Shown here in pieces: positions 34,421 through 46,076 of a stretch of DNA of 64,000 nucleotides (the first letter of the stretch is position 1; each line of letters starts with the position of its first letter). The notes beneath the pieces were generated by a model. It had not been told where the DNA came from, did not search any database, and was given only the letters and a program-made list of their open reading frames with translations. Origin of the DNA: Microdochium bolleyi (taxonomy: Eukaryota > Ascomycota > Sordariomycetes > Xylariales > Microdochiaceae); assembly GCA_001566295.1 (NCBI GenBank), contig KQ964246.1, positions 2,294,001-2,358,000 of the forward strand, written 5' to 3'. Made by a program: the position numbers and the translations under genes.

Positions 34421-35521
34421 GATGGGAAATAGTCGTGGCTACGGAGGGAAAAGCGTTGAAGGCGATGCGAACTATGATAAAGCGCTATATGAGTGCTGCG
34501 TTGTCGGTCTACAACATGCCGGGCGGGTGGGTCGAGGAGAATATTCGTGATGGGGTGTATCGCTGTGCCTCTGCAAACGCTGCTGAGTATGACTTTGATG
34601 GCGCCGGTTGTGGTGCTGGACTTGGTGTGTTGAAGATGTGTCCGAGGGAAGATGGCCAGCAGCGGCTGCGGTTGCCGAGAGTGTGTGTTCCAGAAATCTC
34701 GAGCCGGGGCCGGGTTGGCACAATGACGCTCCAACTTTTTCTCCAGAGAGCCGCAAGGAACATTCTCCAATAATCGCCGCGATTCGACCAATCACAATCA
34801 GCACAAACCCAAAATCTGCTGCTGCCTCAGGCCGTCACCTTTTTGGAGGAGCTAGACCTTGGCTTTCTTCCCATTGATGACACTAATCTGATTATTATAA
34901 GCTACATCCGCAGCGCATTGCAACTTGGCTGCCACTCAGGTTGCGCTTCTTCTGAAGAGCCCGAAAAGCTGAAGCTCTTCGAACCCCCAGGGTCGGTAGA
35001 AGGCGATGTTGCTTGTCTGTGCGAAGACTGTTGCCATCTTGATCATCAGAATGGCTTGAACGGCTTGATTGCAACTACCTTTTTCAAAGGCCACCCACCA
35101 CCACACACCCGGAGCAGAATCTGATTTCATGGCAGCAAGCCGCATTGAACGAAGTTGATATCTTGGAATTGTGTGGTCTTAAAAAATGCAGCAAATGTGC
35201 CATGCTTGAAAGACTTGAAGTAAAACAATCGAGACCATACAATGTTGCCCTACGACAAACCATGAAAAGAACTGTTCCAGCTCAGACCCTTAACTCCAGC
35301 CCTAAAACGCCTGTATTATGAAAAATTGAACCCTTCGCTGCCAAGAAAGTCAACCCGAGCAAAGTGCCAGCAATTGGTATCGTGATGAGGACAAGGCCAA
35401 GAGAGTTTAACAAGAAAAAAAGACGAGCGTAGCCAAACAACGTCAGGCTCGGCACACCGGACGCTATGCTGAAATTGCTTGCTGTGGAGGCAGTGCAAGC
35501 CTCTAGAATGCAAGGGTATAG
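34421..35521. other. Upstream region of MDJ1
   Basis: 1.1 kb between two minus-strand genes: MDJ1 promoter plus the AT-rich 3' flank of the SAP30-like gene. No credible gene. Confidence 0.5.
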
Positions 35522-36169
35522 TCATGGTAACGGAGATGAATGAGGAGCGAGCTTGTTCCTCCGTGGCCGCGCGATGCCTGGGTTGCGCACCTTGTGCAAG
35601 AAACCGACAACGACATCATTCTCCTGGATACCCAGTCCGTTGAAGTGTTTCCGAACGACTTTGGCGAGCTCGTCCTTGCTTTGGCGACGGTAGTCAGTCC
35701 GGCGGGCCATTGTTGGTGATCGGAGGCCGATGCCTGGCCGAGACAGGATCCAGTGGTGGTACGAGTTGGAAAAGCAGGTTGGAGTGTCCAGGCGGTACTC
35801 GCGGCGATAATCGTGGAGGATGTCGCGGTCAAAGGACGACCATTGGAGCTACAGAACAGGGAGGAACTGGTTAGCTCTGGGTCCAGGTTTTCTGTGGGAG
35901 GACTATGGACTTACGCCAGGAGGAATGGTTGCTTGTGACGACGCTGCCGCTGCGGTTGTGGTCTGACCAGCAGCATTGCGTGATGTATTGTTGCTCGCCT
36001 TGTCGCCATTGGGCCCATGGCTGTCCTTGTCCTTGTCCTTTGTGTTCGACCCGATGGCACTGGCGCCTCGGGACATCTTGGTTGCTCGCGAGCCCGCCCC
36101 ATTACGTTCCTTGACGTTGGGTGTCTCGGACTTGGAGTCGTCCTGGCTTGGCTTGCTTTTGGGTGCCAT
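35522..36169 (-). CDS. SAP30: SAP30-like subunit of the Sin3 histone deacetylase complex
   Basis: Two exons, 36169-35915 and 35848-35522, give 193 residues. The first exon is a disordered Lys/Ser/Asn/Ala-rich tail. The second encodes the SAP30 Sin3-binding domain: DRDILHDYRREYRLDTPT, then a PGIGLRSPTMARRTDYRR block and KDELAKVVRKHFNGLGIQEN with the ending GFLHKVRNP. This matches fungal SAP30 proteins, small adaptors that hold Rpd3 and Sin3 together on chromatin. The splice joins GTAAGT to CTGTAG, codon phase 0. The long frame on the minus strand at 35903-36568 is mostly the exon 1 frame extended upstream of the true Met. It is divergent from the AVL9 gene. Confidence 0.88.
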
Positions 36170-38040
36170 CTTGGCTTGCGTCTGCGGGTCCGGCCGAGAA
36201 GGAGTCGTGGGAGTTCCCAGTACAGTGAGACTCGTACTGGTGCTGGTCTGCCGGGGTCTTCTACAGAAGGAATGCTTCGAGGGGGTCCGAGTTGGGCTGT
36301 CGTGTTGTTGTACGGGTCTGCATCGAGTGCTAGGGAGATTCGAAAGAGGAGCAGAGCGAAGTGCGATGACGAGAAGAGGAGGATGGATGGGAGGGGACGT
36401 GGGCCAGGGACGAGGAAGCGACAGCGGCGGGTGGTGGTGCGAGTTGGTGAATGCGACCTGCTCTCTCGGGCCAAATTTGCCCATGGCCCATGGCCCATTT
36501 TCGCGGGCTGGGGGCACGCGCCGCAGACAACGGCGGTCAGGGATCCAATGACGCAGGCATAGGGCCATCGGGGGCCCTAGGCGCTGGGCTGGCGCCGGTC
36601 CGCGTGCCGATGGGTACCCCCTTCCCTTATCGATTGCGCCAGGTGCGGGCTAAACCAGCCGAGCATGGCCGAGACGGCGAGGCGCTGGACCCTGCATTTC
36701 CCATGCTCATTTCCAGCCAGCCCAGCCAGGCCAGGCAAGGCCGCTCGGCTCGTTCCAAGCAAGTCGCGATACCATCCTCGCCAGCTGGATATGCTGAGCC
36801 AGCGTCTTGTTGCTGCGCGGCAACTGCTTACATGGGGTCGGCAACACCGGCGAGCGGCTCACGATGGTCGATCAGACCCCGCACGAGCAGCTCCAGCGGT
36901 AGGGGACGATCAACACTGGATGGGTGCAACCAATCGTGGCCTGCAAGTCCAACGCCACGGTTGGAAGCAATGGAGCGCCGTACGGAGTATTATGTTCTGC
37001 AGCTGTTGGCAGATCATCGTTGCTGGGCTCCGGTGGTGGGGGAGCGAGGAGGGGGAGTCGAGTCGCATTCTTCTCCCCGTGCTCCAGCGTGAGCGTCAGC
37101 ATCCCAGCAGTGTCGCCCGTGCCATGGGCTTGCTCGTGCTCGCTTATGCCATGCAAGACAGCTGGCATGCCGCCACGTCAAAGGCGCATTGTCCAGAGAC
37201 AGGCCTCCAGTGCGGATCACCGATGGCCTGCTGCAGATTGCAACTCGGCATTACCAGGCTCCCGCGCCGCCAGACTCACAAACTGCTTGAGCCATCCCTT
37301 CCGCTGTGTGCAAAGAAGATTACCACAGACTGCCCCTCGTGCCCGTACAAGAGTGATCGCTCACTTGCGCGTGCTCCATCCTGCACAGCGTTGGAACTTT
37401 TCCACGCTGCATCCCCACCACATGCCGAGGAAACGTCCCCGGTCATCAAACGTTTTTGTAGGCTTGTTCTTGAGAAAGCCACTGGCCCGTGATGTCACGG
37501 TTCCGAGCAGATCTTACCGTGTGTGCCACACTCGATACATTCCAGAGCGGTCAGCATAACTCTTCAATGCTTGCTGCGGCGGTCCCGTGGAGGGCGCCAT
37601 TATAGTCCGGGCTCCTGCATCGGCCCCAATATTCTTCCCCATCTGCAATTAATAGTTGCAGGCTCAGCTCCCTCCTCCCTCCTCCAGCATCTCCCCCAAT
37701 ACCGTAATCATCACATCGACGACGACGACGACGACGACGACGACAAAACGGCCATTCTCACAGCAGACTCTCCGCCACCAGGCATACTTCTCGTGCGGTT
37801 GACGTCCTAGCTCACCGCTCGCCTCTCGCTGGGCGTGTGCCAGCAAAGCTCCGCTGACTTCGGCCAACGGCATTGCCCCTCGAATTCGGACACGCCTGAG
37901 CAGCACGATTGCGATACTCTCCCCCAACGCCCCGACTAAGCAAATTTTGTCAAGACCATTAATACTCTTGTCGACCCGGATATCTATACAGCAGTCCACC
38001 GCTTGTCGGCTGGCGGGCTCTCGCCGGGCAATCGTGCATC
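36170..38040. other. Divergent promoter region, SAP30-like / AVL9-like genes
   Basis: About 1.9 kb. The last 500 bp before 38041 are pyrimidine-rich and contain a CGA trinucleotide repeat at 37717-37744. Open frames of 200-275 codons here lack domains and overlap in several phases; no gene is called. Confidence 0.5.
37717..37744. repeat. (CGA)n microsatellite
   Basis: Nine perfect copies of CGA plus one base, about 300 bp upstream of the AVL9-like start codon, in the presumed promoter or leader. Confidence 0.9.
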
Positions 38041-40588
38041 ATGTCTGGCACCGATGTCGAGGGCACAGCAGCCTCTTCAGCGGGCTCGAGGACTCCTGAA
38101 GCCAGCCAGAATGGCTTCACGCCACTCGTTGCCGTGGTCGATTTCCATCATGCACGGGGGCCAGAGGTAGAGCGCTGGTTCGGCGTCGAGCAGGGCAGAG
38201 ACCCCTCGGAGGAATGGAGCTGGCCTAATTTACCCTTCATGGCTCTCAGCGACGGTGCTCATGCGTAAGCTTCTGTCTCCTGGCGCTCGCGTATGCTCCT
38301 TCGTCCCGAAACTGACATAGTCGGTGTAGTTCTACAGAAGACTTCTCCTACTTTACACTACTGAGACCAGCAACGGCCGATGGTCCTGCGACGTCTCTAT
38401 TCGGCATCTCGTGCACCCGACAGCTTGATGCCTCACAGCTGCTCAACCGACCGCCCGAAGTCACTCGATCGACGGTACAGAAGGCGGTAGTGGTCATTGC
38501 CGACACCCCGCAATTCTTCGGCATGCTGAGGGAACGACTGTCCGTCGTGACCAGCGCGTGGTTCCTCCAGCGCGAGTTCACAGACGTCGAGATCTTGAAG
38601 CGATTTCAGGACAGCCTCGCGGAAGAGAAAGAGCGTGGGCAGTTGAGCGAGACTGATAGAGACCAATACCTGGGCATGAGCTTGAGGGAACTTGTCAGGG
38701 AGTTCAAGTGGCAGACCCTAGTGCTGCTCAAGTGCTGCTTGCTCCAACACAAGGTGCGTTTCACTTGACCCGAGTTGACGCCCTGTCACTAACAGTTTGC
38801 AACATAGATGCTCTTCTTTGGCACGCGCTGCGAGCGTCTCTGTATGATGCAGTTTTCGCTAGTATCGTTGATTCCGGGACTTTTGCAAAGTCTCGAGGAT
38901 TGCGCTGGGCCTGAACTGAACAACTATGAGAGGAACTTGAAGCAGCCAACAAGCCTGCGGACTAGTGATCGCTCCTCACTTCTTGCATACATGGGTCTAC
39001 CTCTCCAGATCTTCGGACAAGTGAGTTAGACATTGTACAGAGAGCCTCAAGTCAGAGTTGATGCTGATGATTGAGACAGGGGAGCTTGTTCGGACCTTAC
39101 ACACCCCTGCAACAGCTCGACGTGCTTGCAGACCAGCACACGAAGTCATATATAGTTGGAAGCACAAATTCTCTCCTTCTACAGCAAAAAGATCGATATA
39201 GCGACATACTCATTAATCTGGATGACAAGTCTATCAACATAACATCTAGCTCATTACGGTCCGCCTTAGCATTGTCGCACGCAGACAGGCGGTGGATCGA
39301 CGCCATCACCCAGGAAGTCAACGACACTTGGGACGATGCGAACCCTGGCAGGCCCAAGACCATGGGCTATCGGGGCAGCGAGGAGTTCATCCGGTTGCAG
39401 TTCGAGGAGTACCTGCTGTCGCTGATCTCATCCGTCAAGTACCACAACTATCTTGCGCAAAACTCGCTGAATCCGCGCGCCGCGCTGCCACACATCGAAG
39501 GTGACCCCGCGCACGACTTCAACACCGACTGGATTGAGGCCTGGGAGAAGACGAGCAACTACAGGCTATGGGTTTCCAACACAGACTCACATCTGTTCGA
39601 CATCGTCGAGCCCAGGCACCCCTGTGCTGGCGGTTTGAGTGTTGACGATGTACAGCGCCGGATCCAACAGCAGGTCCAGGACATGCATCTCGACGAGCGA
39701 TTCGCAGTCGCGGGCGAAGTCCTTGGCCGGAACCTTGCTGCCGGGCGCGACAAGGCTAACACGATTTTCAGCAAGCTCTATGCAGACATGGAGGCCATGC
39801 GCGAGGCGCAGAGGAAGCGTGCAGAAGAGGCGCGATCATCTTCACCGTCGGCGGGGTCGAAGGAAAAGTCCAATTACAGCGTGGACGGCACCGGAGACGA
39901 CAAGAGTCAGAATCCTGCCGGTTCTGTTGGCGCCAAGGCGGGTGCTTACATTGGCAGCTGGACCTCCTGGGCGAGCCAGAAGCAGAAGGCCTGGGGCCGC
40001 TCCAATGGCAGCGAGAAGGAGACAGCTTCTAACAACGGAGGCTCTGCAGGCGGAGGCGGAGGAGGGGGGTGGACCTCCGGCTGGGGCCGCAAGTCCCGGT
40101 CCACCGAGTCGGAGCGGAACACGCCGGTCCAGAGTCCCGTTACCTCCAGCGCGCCCCGGTTCTCGATGCAGTCCCGGCCCTCGAACACCAACGACCGCGA
40201 CGGCGGGGATGGCTCACATGCGCCGATGGGGTACAAGGCCGTGCGGCCGCTGACGTCGGACAGTTTTGGCGAAGGCATCCTCGATGGCGCACTGTCGGAT
40301 AGTGGCCGCGAGTCTGTATCAACAGCACCGCCTAGCCCCGAGAGGAAGAGAGTCGCCTCTTCTGCCATGGCGGCTACTACCGAGACGGCTTCCACCGCTC
40401 CAGCCCCTACAGCAACAACCACGAACACAGACACAACGGTAACCACGACGACAGAACCGCCAGTGGCGAGCGAGGCACCTGAGCCCTCTGCCGAAGTCAC
40501 GACGCTGCCCGCAGAGGGGGTAGCGGAGGCAAAGACCGCGCCAGGCGAGTCGACGAAGGACAAAGAGCAGCATCCCGACGAGAAGTAA
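38041..40588 (+). CDS. AVL9: AVL9-family late secretory pathway protein
   Basis: DENN-related protein needed for exit of secretory vesicles from the Golgi in yeast. Exons: 38041-38264, 38330-38753, 38808-39020, 39080-40588; 789 residues. Conserved N-terminal blocks are visible: VAVVDFHHARGPEVERWF, WPNLPFMALSDGAHA, FSYFTLL, LFGISCTRQL, then VVVIADTPQFFGMLRERL, and in exon 4 FGPYTPLQQLDVLAD and SYIVGSTNSLLLQQK. The C-terminal ~250 residues are low complexity: Gly-rich, then a Thr/Ala/Pro-rich tail. Small exons 2 and 3 are bounded by clean GTGCGT/CATAG and GTGAGT/GACAG sites. The gene is convergent with HOG1. Confidence 0.93.
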
Positions 40589-41589
40589 TTTATAGACATG
40601 TATATCTCTCAGGTCGTTCCGCAAGACACGCGAGTCTGCAAGATCTGCGGAAACCGGACGTGAACCGCGGCCCTGAGGCCAGCGGCCTGTACTAGCGCTG
40701 TTCTGGAGTACCTTGTATATATGGAAGCTTGCGCGAATTGAAGACGCGCGTTCGGTGAATCGAGCACCTCTACGCAATTGTCGAGGACAAAGTGTGAATC
40801 ATGACGAAATGAGATTGTCCGTGAACAATACTGATCAAGGGTGGGGTTGGGGGCGCATGAGGCAACTCCTACACTTACTTGCACGTTATTCAACGATGAG
40901 CATGCGCAGAGGATGTGTAGCAGGATGACCCTTCGAATTTCGCTCTCTTCTTCTCTATTGCAACAGCAAGTCTCCTCTCATTGTCGGTCCGTGGACGCCC
41001 ACATCCCAACGGTGAAACTCCCGGCGTGGATGTGCTCGAAAAAGCTCTATCTTGTGCAACGGCCAGGCAGACCTGAACATGTGGTAACGATGAAGATGGT
41101 ATTTGCTTGTCTCCATCAAGGCGATGTTCTCTTTGCACCGTCTCCCGGAACCGCGAACCCAAAAATGTTCTGCCTTCTGACCCGTAAGACACCGATTCTC
41201 AAAAGCTTCTCCGCCATGCAAAAGTGATCCAGAGAAAGCAATGTCGCCCCATCCCTGAACCTGTCCCAAAATCCAGGCCGTAGTTCGTGTACTCTATATG
41301 AAGGCGCACTCCAGAATCTTTAATCTTTGAAAACAAAAACGCACAGCATCACGACCATGGTAACGAGGAAAGGGATAGAAGAAAACGAGGTCCTTCCCTC
41401 AACACCTGTGTGAAGTGTGTCATTTGGAATGTATGTGGCTTGCGAGGGTGTGACAATCATGTGCTTTATTCTTTTTCACTTCGTGATATCATAAACTCGA
41501 TGATCATTAGGAAATTCGCTGTGCCATTGGGGGGAAATCAACTCCGGGCGACAAGCTCGGTTCTGCGTTCTCGTTTTTGTTGATGTCGA
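40589..41589. other. Convergent 3' intergenic region
   Basis: 1.0 kb between the AVL9-like and HOG1 stop codons, AT-richer in its second half. No gene was recognised. Confidence 0.5.
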
Positions 41590-43319
41590 TTATTGGGCGT
41601 TGAACTCCGCGCCGTCCCCTTGTTGCACGCCGGACTCGATGTTGTGGTAGTCGAGGATTTCGGAGTACCTACGAGCAGAGGATCTGGGGTTAGTGACTGT
41701 CCATCATAGTACTTGCTCCCCCAACGGGAGTCCATTCGAGGTTCCGGATAACTCACATCATGATCTTCCATGTGTCAACGGGCAAGTCGGCATCGTTGAA
41801 ACTCCAGTCGAACTTCTCCTCGGCGACAGGCTCGTCGGAGGGGTCGTGGTAAGGCGCAAGATATTCGTCGGCCAGCGCATCGGTCGCGGTCACGCGCTTC
41901 TTGGGGTCGAATACCAGCATCCGCTCGAGGAGTTCGATCGCTGGTGGGTATTAGTCTTGGGAGCCTGAATGACAAGGAGTTTGTGGAAACAGCATACCGG
42001 CAGGGTCGGCGTTCTTGAACTTGTTCTTCAGCGGCTGTCTCTCGCGCTTGGGTAGCGACTTCACGAATCTCAAGGTCTACCGGCCGGTGTTAGTTCCTTG
42101 ACGGCTAGAGATAATCGTTCTCAGGACACTGCACTTACGTTCTCGCTGGCAATGGTGTTGATGACGTCATCGGGAGGTGTGCCAAGCAGCTCCGTGATTA
42201 TGGAGAACTGGTTGACATGGTCCTTGCCGGGGAACAGGGGTTTACCCTCAAGCATCTCAGCGAAGATACAGCCCGCACTCCAGATGTCAACCTCGATGTC
42301 GTACTTCTGCCATGTGAGCATGATCTCCGGAGCGCGGTAGTATCTCGTGGAAACATATCCGGTCATCTGCGGGTCCTGGATGCGGGCCAGTCCAAAGTCG
42401 CAAATCTTCAAGTCACAGTTCTCGTTGACCAGGATGTTGCTGGGTTTGAGATCGCGGTGGACGACTCCGGCTGAGTGGACGTATTTCAGACCCCGCTGTG
42501 GCAGTGAACACACGTCAGTACTTCGCAATTTCGACCCCACCATGATGATCGCCCATCCCATTCAGAATGCGGTCAGTACCACTGAAGCAGCTGTTGCTCT
42601 GCTGCGCTTCGGAATCACGTGACACTTACCATGATTTGATATAGGAAGTACTGAATGAACTGCTTCTCGAGAGGACGCGAAGTGAGCAGCCTGTGGAGAT
42701 CGGTGCCAAGGAGCTCGGTGACAAAGTAGCTATTCGAGCCCACCAACGGTCAGAAACTCGCCTCCTTGAAATGTTGCTGTAACGTGAACCCGCCATTCTG
42801 CGCGCGGGCGCGGGTCTTACGGAAGCTGGTTCGCTCAATCGGTGCAGTGGCTGTTCCGAGGATCTAACTTACATGTCCTCGAGGGGAGAGATGAAGATGT
42901 CGCTCAGAGAAATGACGTTCTCGTGTCTCAGATGCTTGAGCAGCTTCAGCTCACGATAGGTGCGCTTGGCGAGGACTGAGGTGCTGAAAGGCTTCATGAT
43001 CTTCTTGACAGCGACGTTCTGGTTTGTCAACTGATCGCGAGCGGAGCTGCGAGAAGGGTCAGCGATTGGACAATTGGAGCACAGCGGCCATACTGGCGGA
43101 GGCACACTACGTACCAAACGAGACCGAAAGCTCCCATTCCGACGGGTTGCAAGTCGGAATACCTGTCATTGCACCTCACATTAGTTGCCTGTTTGCGTTG
43201 CGGGGGACGCCTATGATGTTCGCATTGCCACTGGCGGGGGCTCCAAAATGAGAGAAAACGCACCTCGAGGTGATCTCGAAGGTAGTTCCGAAGATCTGGG
43301 CTCGTACGAATTCGGCCAT
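41590..43319 (-). CDS. HOG1: HOG1/OS-2 stress-activated MAP kinase
   Basis: p38-class MAP kinase of the high-osmolarity pathway. Eight exons on the minus strand: 43319-43264, 43162-43115, 43046-42873, 42729-42630, 42495-42139, 42076-41998, 41940-41757, 41668-41590; 358 residues, the normal length. The N-terminus [19 protein letters not shown] is typical. The Gly-rich loop is GMGAFGLV, and the ATP Lys lies in [11 protein letters not shown]. The catalytic loop is HRDLKPSN with Asp141. DFG is at 159-161, and the activation lip TGY is at Thr171-Gly172-Tyr173, the HOG1/p38 signature. The common docking region follows, and the end is [13 protein letters not shown]. It is likely activated by a Pbs2-type MAPKK; no pathway partner lies beside it. 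Confidence 0.97.
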
Positions 43320-46076
43320 ATTGTGTGGGTTGGTGCTCGGCTGGGAGCACTGCCAATCTTTTAGACACGGAAGATAGAGGTGGGCGAGGGAGGACGGCTG
43401 CGGTCTCCCTGGTGGTGCGCGGTGTAGGCTATCTACGACTGGGATCGAGCAGCAGTCTCGGAGTCTGGAGCGAGCGACTTTGTTGTTTGGCGGTTGCCGG
43501 CGCTATGGTGGTTGTGAGGGCGAAAGGCTCTTGTGGTGGCGAGGGGAGCCGTCAATGGAGGATCGGAGGGGTCACGGCGGCAACGAAGCACGGGATAATG
43601 GATGCTGGATGGTGCTGGAAGAGGTAGTGGGAGATGGAGAAGAGCTGAGAGGAGGAGCCGCGCATGGGAAAGTCGAAAGACGACGGGAAAAGGTGTGGCG
43701 AGGCAGATTGGGACAGAGGTAGTGATTAGGGAGAGGGGAGCGCGGGCGCAGCGTGGTGGAGGAGCAAGGCAGGCCCGATAAGTCACCCTAAGCCGGCTAC
43801 AGAGTTGACAGGACAGGGCAGGCACAAGCACATGCACCCAGGAGGAGTGGGCAGCTCGTTGCAAGCAGGAACCAAGACCGGAGCGTGGCAGCCACCGTGG
43901 AAACAGTGCCAGCACGCACCCGACAACCTGAATCCAGTCACCAGCCAGACCACGGCAGCACAGGGATCAAGATCGCGATCCACGAGGCACGGTGCGTGCC
44001 AGTCTAGTAACTGGAGCCCCTCTCTTTTCTGCCGCGGTGCTCAAGCGATGCCTCCCAATGAGCACCGCGCCGGCAGGTGGGGTTCCCGCTTCCAGCAGGC
44101 GGGCAAGTGCCGGGGCCCGGCCGCGCCTGCTGTGCTGAGGGGAGCGAGGGGCAGCCCGCTCGGCCATTTCACCGGCCAGCCTCGAGCGGATCGGGGCTTT
44201 GGTAGCGGATCGCACGATTCCTCCGATCCCAGGCTCGCACCACGAGCCCCAAAACACCATCCTCCGGAGGAAATGCCCCATTGACCAGAGTCAAGCATGC
44301 TCGGCATGCACAGCGCTGGCGATGACCGCCGCCGTCCAGCTGTGCGCCCGATCGGGCGGCACTCTATGCACGAGGCATCTGGCATCAACAGCAGACCGCA
44401 GACAGCAGCCTTCTCGAGCAAGGGCTCGCCCGGGCTCGCTCCCCCCGCCCCCGTGACTTCGGCCACGCTCTTGTGTACGATAAACTAAGCCACTTGCTCC
44501 AAGATCTGTCCTAGCGCAAGGCGTCCCGACAACCATGCAAGATCCAACACAGACGGCACTCCTGCGAATTGCAAGCCCCGCGCCATGCGACACCTCCCGT
44601 GCTGAGACACCCCGGCCAGGTACCATACCGACAATTGCACATCTCGATGACCGCTCCCGTCCGCTGATCATCCTGTCCTCATCATGATCTGCCATGTCAT
44701 GCCTGCCTGGCCTGCCAAGTAAGTTCCAGCAGCCCCGAAAACTCTACGATCCAGCAGCATGCGATTCTCAAACAACCCGATCCTCGTCCCTTCCCTTGCC
44801 CCTCTCGAGCCATCTTGACCGGCGGTCGAGTCGGTTCACCCAGGAACAGGCCAGCAGTTGTGGTGCAGCGCTTGGCAAACATGCGGCCATCCCTTGCCGA
44901 TCCCCAGATCGTCTCCGAATACACAAGTCACCAGACAACACATGTAATCAACTAATGGCTATCGCATCTTCTCAAGTCTCTCATTACAGAATATACTGCA
45001 CATGCACATTGCAAACTCCCCCCTCCGCACGGTGGCTCCCTGCTTGAGACATGCGTCGATGGATGATAAGTTCCTGCCCGAACCAACGAGCCAGCAGTGC
45101 TTTTTGGCAGTCCATAATTCCAAACGTCTCCGGCGCTGTCTCCATGGCCCAGCCCCGAGTGGGGAAGGGTCTCGCCATCGCAAATTGAAGTGCATACAGC
45201 CCGCGATATGATATGGGGACATGCAATGCATATCTGGAGAGGTCTGGTGATTCCTTACTAGCTGAACCTTAGGCAATCCAGATCCCGTCTAACGAATTTC
45301 GAGAAAGCGTACTACGTACTAATCACTCGACGCGCACTTCCACAAGCTCAAATCAATCAGCACTTAGTAAAAAATACCTACAACCCAGGCAGGTGTAATG
45401 TCGTGGACGCATCGTAATCACCATGCGCCCCGGAAATCCTGTTTTATTTCATACTCGCAATCGATATCTGCCAATCATTACGTCGGGAGCCGGCGCGGCC
45501 AGCAGCACAGCAAAGAACTTCCAGAAAAAGTGCATCCTTGCACCGTGGAAAATCCTGCGAACCAGGACTCGCCAGGCATCCTGCCGCAGAGCTTCACTAT
45601 GACGTCAGTGCTGCGCCCAAAATGCCATGGCGCCCCATGATCCATGTGCAGCGGGCCAGCTTTCGAGACGCCGCTGACATCGGGAGTGCCCAGGTGCTCC
45701 ACCTAGGATCCCCTCCTTGACTCAGTGACGCTTTCCCTGGGTCAGCCCGCCTGCTTGGGCCCAGCAGCAATCCCACATGGCCAACGACAAAAAGCTATCC
45801 AGAAATTCCATACCGTCATTCATGGTGAGAAACCAGATGTGTCGTCGTGGCCGGCCACGTGGCAGTAGATCCCGCTCTGACAAGGCACAGGTCTGCAGTA
45901 GGCCAAAAACTTCAGCCGCGTTTGCCAAGCAAGCCGCTATTCTCTAACATAATGTTGCTCCATTACTGTTATCAAGCTGTGCTAAGCGATTCCATTCTCT
46001 CTTCAAGCCATCGCAACATGTGCGCCAAACAACACCCACTACCACAGTTCCATATCACAGAAGTTTAGACAGATGC
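43320..46076. other. Gene-free region upstream of HOG1
   Basis: 2.76 kb between two minus-strand genes. The first ~450 bp upstream of HOG1 are strongly purine-rich on the plus strand (pyrimidine-rich on the coding strand), as expected for its promoter and leader. The remainder has only short mixed frames and no recognised element. Confidence 0.5.
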